The position numbers and the translations under genes were made by a program. Of a stretch of 64,000 bases of DNA, positions 21,121-29,920 are shown piece after piece. The notes below the pieces were generated by a model. That model saw nothing but the letters and a program-made list of their open reading frames with translations, was not told the origin of the DNA and ran no database searches. Origin of the DNA: Blastomussa wellsi. Lineage: Eukaryota; Cnidaria; Anthozoa; Scleractinia; Plerogyridae. Within the stretch, counting starts at the first letter, position 1. Each line of letters begins with the position of its first letter. The stretch covers positions 12,982,397-13,046,396 of the forward strand of contig OX393566.1 in the NCBI GenBank assembly GCA_947652115.1, written 5' to 3'.

Positions 21121-21333
21121 AAGTCATTTTTATTTGCATTCTTTTCCACATGTAGAATTTAGGGCAATTTTCGAACTTTTCTCATATATTCTCTTACATA
21201 ATGTCACATAAATCACATACAACGTATGGTCGACCTGTGTTGCCACCATTTTCTTGTTGTTCCAGCCACGTGCAGCTGCGTACGTCTCGACTCTCAAAAG
21301 CCATTTCTTGACGTCCTCGTCCTTTTTCCATAA
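21121..21333 (-). pseudogene. gag: Gypsy A gag N-terminal fragment (downstream half of the split)
   Basis: The minus-strand reading WKKDEDVKKWLLRVETYAAA resembles the start of gypsy capsid proteins. It begins exactly at the Polinton boundary. Its other half, the ATG and the first codons, lies at 36981-37011, beyond the Polinton. When the flanks are compared, the frame is continuous through one copy of the duplicated target. After about 45 residues the gag similarity ends (around 21240), where other sequence begins. Confidence 0.75.
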
Positions 21334-21462
21334 GTAGTATATCCTGTAGTTAATGAATAACACCTGATACCCACCGTTGTATTTTCCTGTTTTGGGAGCT
21401 CCCAACGGCGAAAAACAACCAGTTTGCACATCACGTCCTTTCGCTGAGGTCGAGATTTCGAA

Positions 21463-22025
21463 ATGTCTGAAGACTCAGCTCCGACCTGTCGGAGCGAGTC
21501 ACCGACGGGGAAGCGAAATCTCTCTTCACCAAATATGCAAGCAAATATGCAAACCAAAGGTGCAAACAAAAGGAAGCAAATATGCAAACAAAACTGCGCA
21601 GTTGGGAGCTCCCAAAACAGGAAACTAGAACGGTCGGTATTTTCAGGTATTATTCATTAACTACGGGATATACTACTTGTCGAAGAAGGACAACCCTGGC
21701 CGGCTGGTTCGGACAATTAGAAAGAAGCGTCACCATGTATACAATGGTACGCGGAGCAAACAACTGCGGGTGGTTGATGCGAAATCGGAAAGAGAACTGC
21801 GGCAAACGGTGTGTCGGAGTATATTGCTGGCAGCACAACTTTCAGCTAAGAAGAGGAATGCAAAGGCCCGCACCATGCCGCAGCTGCGGCGTTGGGGTTT
21901 TGTGTGATTACCGTTTATATCTTGCTTGCGGCGGGAACAAGCTTGGACAGCATCTTATTCGCAAACAAAAAAACGCAAAGAAAAATTTTGAACGTGTTTT
22001 ACACGAGCTGATGTCAACCAGTTAG
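21463..22025 (+). other. Short open frames in the left TIR
   Basis: Three overlapping frames are open in both TIR copies: one from ATG 21463 (65 residues, MSEDSAPTCRSESPTGKR start), one from ATG 21582 (147 residues) and a very basic one at 21677-21907 without an ATG (RLVRTIRKKRHH ... SAKKRNAKAR). All three recur in the right TIR. As the TIR copies are almost identical, conservation does not show which is real. Splicing from the first to the basic frame is conceivable. I cannot assign a function. Confidence 0.3.
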
Positions 22026-22085
22026 AGATTTGCATACTTGTTATTAAAACAAAAGGGTAAGCAGTTAGAGATTTGCATATTTGTC
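22023..22085. repeat. Two tandem units in the left TIR
   Basis: The unit is about 40 bp around TTAGAGATTTGCATAYTTGT. The right TIR has three units at 36166-36275, so copy number differs between the two ends of the same element. Confidence 0.85.
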
Positions 22086-22125
22086 GAAAGCAACTCAATT
22101 ATTTCCTCGCACATCAAAGTTGCCG

Positions 22126-22311
22126 ATGGCTGCAAAGGAAATTGGACCAGCAACGTGGCAGAATTTAGAACAAGAACTAGCGGAGATTGATCAAGAAACA
22201 TTTGAAAAAATGATAGAACAAATACAAGTAGAAATTCGGAATGAGTTTGATAAGCACATACCCCCGGAAGACCAAGAGCGTCAAATCAAAGAAAGAAGGA
22301 CTCTGGGCTAG
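22126..22311 (+). pseudogene. POLB: Duplicated start of polymerase B in the left TIR
   Basis: From the ATG at 22126 it reads MAAKEIGPATWQNLEQELAE, the same as the N-terminus of polymerase B at 36153, because the inverted repeat extends into the gene. It stops after 61 codons. The right copy has an extra internal duplication of the QNLEQELAEID segment that this one lacks. It is a by-product of the TIR and not a separate gene. Confidence 0.85.
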
Positions 22312-22313
22312 AA

Positions 22314-22466
22314 TGAGCTACATCAAGAGCTTTGAACAACACCATTCTGCCAAAAACGAAAAACGATTGTGAAGGCGCTATTCTGTTTGGAGTGCACCCA
22401 CTGCGGTCGAGACGGACTCTGCGCACCGTGTTACCAAAAGGTTTTAAACACTATGTTGGCCGGATA
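22314..22466 (+). pseudogene. Small cysteine-rich (zinc-finger-like) frame with a frameshift
   Basis: An ATG at 22314 opens MSYIKSFEQHH. After a +1 shift near 22370 the reading becomes FCLECTHCGRDGLCAPCYQK and ends at 22466. The cysteine spacing CX2CX2CX5CX2C would suit a zinc-binding fold. The small size and the shift make it tentative. It lies just inside the left TIR. Confidence 0.35.
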
Positions 22467-23128
22467 ATAATGAATAAAACGCTCGCAGACCCTTCTTCAA
22501 GGTGAGTGACTAACCAGAGGGTAGTAGAAATTAGTGGATTTTGACAACCAAACAATTGGACCGCATGAAACGGGTGGGAATGCGGGTCAAACAGAATTGT
22601 TTTGATTTCGAAGTATTGACGTCATGCGATAGCGGAATTAAGAAATAGACATTGCAGGACACAGTGAATAAATAGAAATGACACAACTTTTTTTAGACAT
22701 TGCAAAGCGCCCCGGAAATTACAAAGCGCCCCAAACATTACAAAACGCCCATGAAAATTCTGAAGCGCCCATGGAAAAAAATCAGACTGAATCATGGTCG
22801 TTCTGGAATTAGGGGTAGTTCAGGAACGTGACATTTGCATACGCGCATCAAAAGTTGGTTGTTTTCTCTTTTTCGTTGAGACACTCGACAACTTCGTGTG
22901 CGATAATTCTTATATTTTTCTGCCACTGTGGAGTTGCATGATCCAACAAAAAAAGCACAAGCAAGTGAAAGCTCGCAATCATGTTTTTATAATAAAGTTT
23001 CTGTTTTTAATCCGAAGCCGCAAAACTCCAGGAAAATTAGGAGTGGAGATCAGGAATCGGGGATCGCGTGAAGTGTTATCTAATTTTAAAAACAGAGAGA
23101 GAGATTTTTGTTTTTTTCGTCTCAAAGT
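22467..23128. other. Polinton interior without a supported gene; short tandem repeat
   Basis: The only structure that I see is four or five degenerate units of ACAAAGCGCCCC spaced by about 20 bases (22691-22775). The rest is AT-rich with short chance frames. Confidence 0.6.
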
Positions 23129-23755
23129 TTAGTTCAAATTTATGCTGGACGCCGTCAGTTTTTTTCGAAGCTCTTGCCGAAACTCTTGCCGAACCTGTTT
23201 TTTTATCATTTCAAGATCCGGCGAATCGGTCGGTTTTTCCTCTTTTTCCCGCAGTCTCTCTTTCAGTTCACGATATTTCTGCATTTCACGAGAGATCTGT
23301 TTGAATTCAGAGTCGGAAACATTGTTATCGGAAAGAGCTTGAGAGACGGAGCTTTTTATCGAGTCATGCTTTGCAAGTGCCAGAGCATGAATTTTCGTGT
23401 GCTTTTTAACTTTCCTTTCCAACTTTTTGTTCGCAAGAGACAGACCTGTGGAAGCAAAACCTGAAAGGGCGGCAATTCCAGCAATAGGCGCACCGACCAC
23501 AATACCGACACCAGTGAGTGAACTTGCAACGGCCTCGGAAGACAGGGCGGCAGATACAGTGCCAAGAGAGACCACGGAATAGTGAATCACTTTCCAAGCT
23601 TTCTTGTATTTTTTCAACACAAGCCTGTAATGTTCAGCCTCATCGGCAATTTCTTTTTCAGTTTTGCTGATCTCAGTCAGCCGGAAATTGGTTCTTACCA
23701 GGGGAAGCTCAGGATAAATAGGCGGAGCACTTGGCAACACATTTGCCGAAGACAT
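23129..23755 (-). CDS. Polinton membrane protein with stacked ESCRT late-domain motifs
   Basis: An intact 208-codon gene starting at ATG 23755, with a TATA-like GATATA a few bases before it. Residues 8-18 read PSAPPIYPELP. This contains PSAP (TSG101-type), PPIY (PPxY, NEDD4-type) and YPEL (YPxL, ALIX-type) motifs, overlapping. A charged helical stretch follows. Two hydrophobic segments come next (SVVSLGTVSAALSS and TGVGIVVGAPIAGIAALSGF, about residues 59-102), then a lysine-rich part and a C-terminal coiled coil (LKERLREKEEK ... RQEFRQELRKK). Small Pro-rich, membrane-anchored proteins of this type are common in invertebrate Polintons as I recall them. A role in particle assembly or release is inferred from the motifs only. 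Confidence 0.75.
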   Translation of the reverse strand: MSSANVLPSAPPIYPELPLVRTNFRLTEISKTEKEIADEAEHYRLVLKKYKKAWKVIHYSVVSLGTVSAALSSEAVASSLTGVGIVVGAPIAGIAALSGFASTGLSLANKKLERKVKKHTKIHALALAKHDSIKSSVSQALSDNNVSDSEFKQISREMQKYRELKERLREKEEKPTDSPDLEMIKKQVRQEFRQELRKKLTASSINLN

Positions 23756-23778
23756 GGTATATCTACAGATTTTATTTT

Positions 23779-24447
23779 TTAAATGATTTGCAATTCGAAC
23801 TGTAGGGGTTGATCGTTAATAGCAAACAGTTCCCCGTCATAATCTTGGACAGAAAGCGTTACGCTGTTTACATATTTGCCTGTTGAAGCGTCACGAAAGG
23901 GCGGCTGTTCGTCCGTCTGATAGTGGACTTTTGCGAAAGCTTCCCCTCGGATGTCAAACTTTGCAAGAAGGGTTGAAGCTTTACCATTTTCCAAATTTTG
24001 ATGGCGATCAACCAAGTCGCAATGAACAAAGTAAGTACTCGGTGTTATAAGCCGCTTGACTAAAGTTCTAAACATCAATTCGCGGGATACGCCAAGAAAA
24101 TCGGCTAAGTCACTGTCAAGAGTTATTTTTTTACTTGCAAAGTTGTTAATTACCATCGCACCAACAGGTGTATTTATTTGAGTGGGCAGCGTTATATCAA
24201 ATTTAGCGGAAGCATGTGCTATATTTTGAGCAATACTTCCAAGAGTGTAATACCCTCTGGGGACAGTTATGGGAACAGAATTTTTACCATCTCGATAAGA
24301 CATTGAAATTACCCCATCGTTTTTCAAATTATGCCACGAATTATAAAGCGAACAAGACAACAGCCTAACGAAAGTGGCCTCAGGAATCGGGTTGTCAAAA
24401 TTGACGGTGCATGGATTAGAAGACGTAGAAATAGTAAGCACAACCAT
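23779..24447 (-). CDS. Polinton penton (minor capsid) protein
   Basis: An intact reading of about 222 residues from ATG 24447 (MVVLTISTSSNPCTVNF). Its opening and the segment IPEATFVRLLSCSLYNSWHN are typical of the single jelly-roll penton protein of Polintons and adintovirus-like elements. That protein fills the fivefold vertices of the icosahedral capsid. No break is seen. It ends 23 bases before the PSAP protein on the same strand and diverges from the plus-strand gene at 24500, so the two strands may share a short regulatory region. The identity rests on family recognition and on the neighbouring capsid genes. Confidence 0.75.
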   Translation of the reverse strand: MVVLTISTSSNPCTVNFDNPIPEATFVRLLSCSLYNSWHNLKNDGVISMSYRDGKNSVPITVPRGYYTLGSIAQNIAHASAKFDITLPTQINTPVGAMVINNFASKKITLDSDLADFLGVSRELMFRTLVKRLITPSTYFVHCDLVDRHQNLENGKASTLLAKFDIRGEAFAKVHYQTDEQPPFRDASTGKYVNSVTLSVQDYDGELFAINDQPLQFELQII

Positions 24448-24499
24448 TTTATTTTGTTGCGCGCAAATTTTCAATTGAAAAATAATGGGGAGTTAAAAA

Positions 24500-26147
24500 A
24501 TGAACATCTTCAAAACTGCACGAAAACAAACAGATTCTGCTGCGTTTGACTATCTCGAAAAAACAGCGCAGTCTGCCGGCAACGCGCAGTCTGCCAGTGC
24601 GAAGCTTTCACAAGAGAAGGCGTGGACGGTTTTTTCTGCAGGGTTTCCGAGGGCCGACAAAAACAAATTTGAAGCGCAGACATTTTTTGCGTCGGACCAC
24701 ACAGCAACAGCTGAAATATTTTACAAAGAGGGTGAAGGCAGTCTGCAAAGCGTCTTCGGTTCAGACCCCAAATATTGGATTGCAGGCATGAAAAGCGCGC
24801 TGGGTTTGAATGACGTTGGCGGCTTCCCTAGTCAGCTATCGCCCAGCACAGAAAAAGTTCGCTGCCGGTTCCAGCAGTTGTCTTTGAAGACGCTGCGCCA
24901 AGTTTGAAGAAAATATTCAACAACTCAGTGGATATTTATGTCTCCCCTGACCAGTATTTTACAACAAAGTTCAGAGAGATATTCCAAAAGGAACAACAGA
25001 AGTTGAGGCCCTCAAAAAAATGGGGGCCTGATCTATCTTTCTGGGAACAGCAGCTGAACAAATTTGTGGTGTGCGACGACAGGTTGCGGAATATCTCGAG
25101 AAGTATTTGATAAAGATCACACAACGCTGAATCTGCCGCCGCAGGTGCGGGCTTTCTACATCTTCCACGTGTGCTTCACGGTTCAGCGCATCCTGTATCA
25201 TTTCGGAGGCATCCAAAGCGTGAGCACGTTGCCGGGCGACCCAACATTCAGTCAGATCAACAACTATGACGTGGCGTCTTACAAAAAGATTGTGCGCAGA
25301 GTTCGGCGTTCCCCCGTCAACCGATTTCCGCTTCACGCGAGGTCGAAACCACGGGCTGGGGAGCGTTTACATTTATTGCCGCGACCCTTTCATACTGGAC
25401 GTGCCCTATCCATCGACAAAAGCAAAATTCGACGTCGAGGACCCAAAGGCGTCAGAAAAAAGAATTTCAGTATGTTTTATAAGAAACGACGCCGCGAAAG
25501 AGCAATTCAATTGGTTCGCGCCCAAAACCTCGGCAGGTTTCACCCAGGCGGGTTTGTCGCGAATAAACCAGTCGATAGAGGCGTTCGTTTACTGTGTCTT
25601 GGGCGCGCAAGTCAACGTCCGCAGCAGCATCCTGGGCGATGGGGGGCGCGCAAAGGAGGCGCAGAGCGAGTTCCTCGTCTTGGTGGAAGACGCGATAAGG
25701 CAGCCTGACCTGGCAAAAAGCGTGCAGCGTTGCCAACTTGCCGTAGACGAGGCAAAGGTACGGTTGAACCTTGCTGTGTGCCCGGGGGCCTGGATGATGC
25801 CCACGCGGATGGTTTTAAACACAGAAAGCACGGTTGGCTACAACAACCAACTCAAACAAGCGATACCGGGTATGAAGCTGGGGGTCGAAGACGGGGCAAA
25901 CAAAAGCACAAAGAAAGCAGCGCTTCGGCTGATGGACGGCGGGAAAACGAAAATAAACCCGCCAAACAGTCACCCTTCGTATTCAATTCACAAAGCAGCA
26001 GTGACAAAAAAAGAGCCAGCCCCCCAACAGCTGCAGAGAAGGGAACCAACGCCAACGGCTGGCTCCGACAGACATCTCAACAACAAAATAGCTGTCGCTG
26101 TTGGGGCGGTTGCAGTTGCGGGTTTGGCATTCTTGACATTGCGTTAA
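24500..26147 (+). pseudogene. Polinton protein of unknown function with C-terminal membrane anchor, frameshifted
   Basis: The ATG at 24500 opens MNIFKTARKQTDSAAFDYLE. Protein-like sequence continues in changing frames (24500-24860, 24904-25110, 25100-25280, 25266-26147), needing at least three frame changes. Whole length would be about 530 residues. The final part has FRFTRGRNHGLGSVYIYCRD and ends with a hydrophobic segment, KIAVAVGAVAVAGLAFLTLR. I recall similar proteins in other cnidarian Polintons but know no function. The C-terminal anchor suggests a membrane-associated virion protein. Confidence 0.6.
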
Positions 26148-26995
26148 TCCCTCTTCTTTCCATAGGTCTCGACCAGAAACGCCACAACAGCCAAAATCAG
26201 AAGCCAGGTGTGCTCTGCCAGAAAAGAGACTACCTCCCCAGCAGCTTTGAAGAGGAAAGGAACAATCGAATCAATCAAACCGGGAAGAATTCCAGCAAGT
26301 TTCTCTCCAATCTCTTTCAATCCATTTCCCAACTTTTCGCCGGTGGCTTTCAGCGACGAGTTGATGGCACCAATGAAAGCACTAATCGTGGCACCAGCAG
26401 CAAGAAAGATTGCAGCGACGGTCACGCCATAGTTTTTGAAGATCTCTTTGACCCTTTCTCTAAGAGGCTTCTCTCGTTCTATTTCCTCAATCTGTGTCTC
26501 AAATCGGTTGATCTCTTCTTCACGCTGCGCCACTCGGCCTTCTGTTGTTTTTATGTCAGATTGCGAGGCATTCTCATCGTTGATGATCGCCCTGTCTTCT
26601 TCATTTTTGCGTTCCAGTTCTGCTTTTTGAACTTTTAGCCCGTTGAGGGCTTCTGTGTCAATTTTTTCTTGAGGTTCACTTAACCTGGCATTTTCTTCTG
26701 TGAGCTTCTGTATATCTTCTTTTAATTTTGGCGCCTGTTTTGCTGCTTTGTTGTTTTGTTCCAGTTGCTTTCTTTTACCTTGATGTTCCTTTTCAAGGTC
26801 TCTTTTCTTCTGTTTCAGTTTTTGAATTTCTTTTGCATCCAAAGGACCATGTGTATCTTCAAGAGCAGCTCTCTGTTCATCAATTTCTCTCATACTGTTT
26901 CTGATTTTTAATTTTTTCTTGTTCTTTAGCCATAGATACATATTTTTCCAGTTCTTTTTCTTTTTCAGCCTGTTCTTGCTTCCTGTAATTCAAAA
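26144..26995 (-). pseudogene. Polinton coiled-coil protein with C-terminal membrane segments
   Basis: An open reading of 265 codons from 26941. The first half is a long charged coiled coil (KQKKRDLEKEHQGKRKQLEQ ... REEEINRFETQIEEIERE). It then has hydrophobic stretches VTVAAIFLAAGATISAFIGA and HTWLLILAVVAFLVE near the C-terminus, with an amphipathic linker between. A start in a different frame at 26933 (MAKEQEKIKN) suggests a frameshift near 26900 in the N-terminal part. It overlaps the end of the plus-strand gene by four bases, tail to tail. Coiled coil plus membrane segments suit a virion or membrane-remodelling role, but none is demonstrated. Confidence 0.6.
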
Positions 26996-27051
26996 ATGGA
27001 CTTTCCGAGTGCAGTTTTTATTTCTTTCGTAAGTTTTGGATTTAGTTCCCT

Positions 27052-27447
27052 TTATTTTGTATCCTTTTTTGTGGTAAATATGTCATATGCCTTTTTTCCA
27101 GCGCCAAACATTTTAACTTGAAGCTTTCCGTTTTTTGGGCTGTAAAATATCTCAAGCTCGCTTGAGCTCATGTTCGGAAATTGCTCTTTTGCAGCAATCC
27201 AAGCTCGTTCACGCCGTAATTGCGCACTGCTGCCCAACAATGGAGTTTCCTCGGTGTAAGAAGTGTGAGGCATCCCACTCTGTTCGTGCTGCATTGTTTG
27301 CATTTCAAATTGTTCGCCACCATGGGGTGTCGATGCAGAGCCAGGCACAAATGGACCGGTTGTGCTTTGACGGGTTGCGGTCTCTTGTTCATCGTCATCG
27401 CCATCGTGGTCAAGTGCATGGTCAAGTGCAGGGTTGTTTAAATATAG
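27052..27447 (-). CDS. Polinton protein with acidic/His-rich N-terminus
   Basis: Reading from about 27447 down to 27052. The first part is a short repeat of LDHALDHDGDDDEQ, then a Ser/Thr/Pro-rich linker. The end is an ordered part with ERAWIAAKEQFPNMSSSELE and KLQVKMFGAGKKAYDIFT. The proper start codon is unclear: no ATG lies in frame near the 5' end, and an ATG-rich run occurs in the neighbouring frame (27425). It is divergent from the major capsid gene with almost no spacer, so the two share a promoter region. Unknown function; its conserved C-terminal part is familiar from other cnidarian Polintons. Confidence 0.5.
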   Translation of the reverse strand, partial: LYLNNPALDHALDHDGDDDEQETATRQSTTGPFVPGSASTPHGGEQFEMQTMQHEQSGMPHTSYTEETPLLGSSAQLRRERAWIAAKEQFPNMSSSELEIFYSPKNGKLQVKMFGAGKKAYDIFTTKKDTK

Positions 27448-27450
27448 ACG
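27441..27450 (+). promoter_or_regulatory. TATA-like box before the major capsid gene
   Basis: AATATAGACG ends directly at the capsid ATG (27451). A very similar AATATAGCGTG stands before the integrase ATG at 31470. Confidence 0.4.
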
Positions 27451-28645
27451 ATGGCGGTGCAAGCAAACCTGCGTCCAACGCACAAAGAGAAAAATCTCGG
27501 CGGGATGAAAGCCGAGCGTGCAGTAAAACGTATCACCTTTGATCGTAGCGACGCCAACCCCAGCGAGACCCTGAATGTTTATGTGCCCAAGCTATGTGAG
27601 GACGAGGTGCTCGTGCCCGGCTCGCTCGCACTGCTTTTCAACATCGACTTGTCTGGAGGGGACCCCAACAACTTCCTCGTTCAAAACGTCGGGCGCGCTC
27701 TGGTTGACAAACTGGTTGTGAAGTACGCGGGAACCGTGTTGCAGGACACGGTGGGGTATGACATCTTCAAGATCTGGGAGGACATTTTCCTCTCACAGGA
27801 GGAGCGGGACAACATGCTTCTCGACGGCATTCTGCAAGATCCGCTCAAACGCTGAGGATAAGAGAACCGAGGGCGTCGACACGGAAAACCCGCTCAACAA
27901 GGTTTTCGGCTCAAAATACCGAATTAGATCCTGACCGACCACGGAGTCTTTTACCCCCAAGCTCTTTACCACGACCTCTTGATTGAGCTGACCCTTGCGC
28001 CGGCCTCCCAGGTTGTCAAAGGCTCTGACCAAACAAAACTGAAATACAAGCTGACAAACATCCAGCTTGAGTATGAAATGATCAGAAGCAATACTCTGGC
28101 GGAAGATGTGTTTATGCCGCTGGGAAGGAATTCATGTACGACCACGTACAGCTTGATCAGATGATTACGTTCGCAAAAGCCAAGGAAAGGATTAACCTCA
28201 GAGTCAACCCCCATAGAAGGTCCCTGAAAGGAATCCTTCTCCTGTTCATCGAGCCTTACGCTCCAGGAGCCAGAGATACAGAAAAGTACTTCAACCCTGG
28301 CCTGACGAAAGTCAGCGTCACGGTGAACGACTCGCCAAACATGCTGTACAACAACGGCATCTTATACAGGGACATGTGGGAGACGGTCCGTCGCTTCTTT
28401 CCCCAGACAAAAACGCCGCACATGAATCTGAAAGTTCGGTCTTTTGATCGATCTGCGCTCCATGGCAGATCAGTCGCTGCACGGCAGCGGCACGCGCCTC
28501 GTAAACACCAAAGACGGGGTACAGCTTGAGCTGGAGAGGAATGCGAGCGGAGGAGACAATGTGAACTGCTACATCTGTGTTATCAGTGACTCACAGATGA
28601 ACATATTAAAACAGCAATTGGAATCTGTGCAATATTGGTATAGAA
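27451..28645 (+). pseudogene. Polinton major capsid protein (double jelly roll), frameshifted
   Basis: The ATG at 27451 opens MAVQANLRPTHKEKNLGG, followed by FDRSDANPSETLNVYVPKLC and FNIDLSGGDPNNFLVQNVGR. This is the N-terminal jelly roll of the Polinton/adintovirus capsid protein. The frame is lost near 27850. Pieces continue in other frames (around 27960-28130, then RINLRVNPHRRSLKGILLLF and DMWETVRRFFPQ at 28134-28440). The C-terminal part NVNCYICVISDSQMNILKQQ ends near 28640, where the ATPase begins. At least three frame changes are needed, so no full-length capsid protein can be made from this copy as read. Confidence 0.85.
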
Positions 28646-29269
28646 ATGAACCACAACATCCCGTTCAACGGGTTGATTGTGGGTCCGACGAATTCAGGCA
28701 AATCGCAGTTTGTGGTGGACCAGATCTATGGCCCTTTTCGTGGCAAGTTCGACAACATCGTGTTGATCTGCCCGACATTCGCGTACAACAAAACCTACCA
28801 CCGAATTGGTGAAGATGATCCACGAATGTTTTTGATAATATGCGCGCAACACGGGGTGGAAATTTGGTTGAAGCTCGTCTCCTGGCTTTTCGAGTGCACC
28901 AGCACGCTCATATTCTTCTCTGACTGTACAGCCTCGAAAGATGTGAAGGGGCGCACAGGCCAGCTGGTGAATCTTGCCTTTTCTGTGCGACATATTGGTA
29001 TCAGCGTTTGGGTGCTGACACAGAAGATGACCAGCATAACAGCCTCCTTCTGGGAGAACGTGGCGGCGGTCATTCTCTTTTACACCCCCGCGGCCAAGAC
29101 CACGAAAGCCATCTTTGATGATTACGCCGGGGAACTCTCCCAGGATGAGTACAAAGGTCTTATTTCAAAGCTTAAAGCTCGAAAGTTTCCTCATCTCGTG
29201 TTCTCGCTTCGGCACCCCTACGGGGTTGAAATGAAAAATCAGCATCCCTTCGGAGTTATTTTGAATTGA
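28646..29269 (+). CDS. ATP: Polinton DNA-packaging ATPase (FtsK/HerA, A32-like)
   Basis: An open reading of 207 codons from ATG 28646. The Walker A loop is intact: GLIVGPTNSGKSQFVVDQIY. The Walker B region reads LIFFSDCTASKD, where the family usually has an acidic residue pair at FD/DD, so one key acidic position looks altered. A VWVLTQKMTSI sensor-like stretch and the tail FPHLVFSLRHPYG are typical. The spacing between Walker A and B is short, about 75 residues, and an internal deletion or shift is possible. It would pump DNA into the capsid. It directly follows the capsid gene. Confidence 0.85.
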   Translation: MNHNIPFNGLIVGPTNSGKSQFVVDQIYGPFRGKFDNIVLICPTFAYNKTYHRIGEDDPRMFLIICAQHGVEIWLKLVSWLFECTSTLIFFSDCTASKDVKGRTGQLVNLAFSVRHIGISVWVLTQKMTSITASFWENVAAVILFYTPAAKTTKAIFDDYAGELSQDEYKGLISKLKARKFPHLVFSLRHPYGVEMKNQHPFGVILN

Positions 29270-29283
29270 AAAAATGAAAGTTG

Positions 29284-29290
29284 TATATAA
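29284..29290 (+). promoter_or_regulatory. TATATAA box
   Basis: TATATAA lies 15 bases before the ATG at 29305. Confidence 0.4.
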
Positions 29291-29304
29291 CAGAACAAGA
29301 GGTT

Positions 29305-29850
29305 ATGGCAAAAATAACAGAACAAGAGGCAAAAATGGATGAAGAGCTTGCGATCGTAGAAGTTATGAACGTTCTGGAAGCCGAGCCGTCGAGCGGGCCA
29401 GCTGTTGTTGTGGTAGGCTCCGGGCCCGATATTCCTGCTCTTCGTGAGCAGGTGGCCGTGCTGGTGTCGACAGGAAAAGCCAAAGAGGCCATCGGGGTGC
29501 AGTTAACACACGAGCAGGTGAAGCGCCTGTGCGACAAAGATGTTGAGAAATGCACCAAACTGTACGAGACCTACGTGGGCTCAAAGACAACTGACAGCTT
29601 GATCGACAGCTTCATTTTTCTTGAGACCAAAGGGGTGGGAATGGTCGTTGACGTTGATGACATCGATGCTCATCAAAAAGAACTCAGAAACGACTACATC
29701 ATCAACAAAGAGCTCTCCAACCTGGCCGGCGACATGGCTTTAAAGTGCGGCCGTTATCTTGCTGTGGCCAACGCGGCGCTGATCACCGCAAAAGACCTTT
29801 TGAAGAACAAAGATGCGGAAGCTGTGCAAAACTCACCAACAATTGAATAA
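29305..29850 (+). CDS. Conserved-looking Polinton protein of unknown function
   Basis: An intact reading from ATG 29305 (MAKITEQEAKMDEELAIVEV), about 181 residues. Mostly helical and acidic at the start. It then has a small ordered domain: VQLTHEQVKRLCDKDVEKCT, LYETYVGSKTTDSLIDSFIF and AGDMALKCGRYLAVANAALI. No membrane segment. I recall it as a regular member of invertebrate Polintons without a known role. Its place between the packaging ATPase and small membrane proteins suggests a virion or assembly function. Confidence 0.6.
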   Translation: MAKITEQEAKMDEELAIVEVMNVLEAEPSSGPAVVVVGSGPDIPALREQVAVLVSTGKAKEAIGVQLTHEQVKRLCDKDVEKCTKLYETYVGSKTTDSLIDSFIFLETKGVGMVVDVDDIDAHQKELRNDYIINKELSNLAGDMALKCGRYLAVANAALITAKDLLKNKDAEAVQNSPTIE

Positions 29851-29920
29851 TTACTTTGCATTATTAAATAATTGCACAGAAATAGTTGGCAATTCCTCAC
29901 AAAAATTATTTTTCTCAACT

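Larger units (their letters stand above)
21334..22279 (+). repeat. Left terminal inverted repeat of the Polinton
   Basis: It matches the reverse complement of 35966-36980 with few differences. Within it, the outermost 70 bp (21334-21405) is repeated in inverted orientation at 21605-21676, so the end of the element could fold on itself. It also carries two tandem copies of a TTAGAGATTTGCATA unit (22023-22085) and the first codons of the polymerase gene. The high similarity of the two repeats contrasts with the many disruptions inside, which suggests that the ends are homogenised or young. Confidence 0.93.

Noticed and set aside
21294..21587. Minus-strand frame across the Polinton boundary
   Set aside because: It joins TIR sequence with gag by chance; the boundary and target duplication show two separate units.
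27135..27542. Plus-strand frame overlapping the start of the capsid gene
   Set aside because: It is antisense to the acidic/His-rich gene and has no family features.
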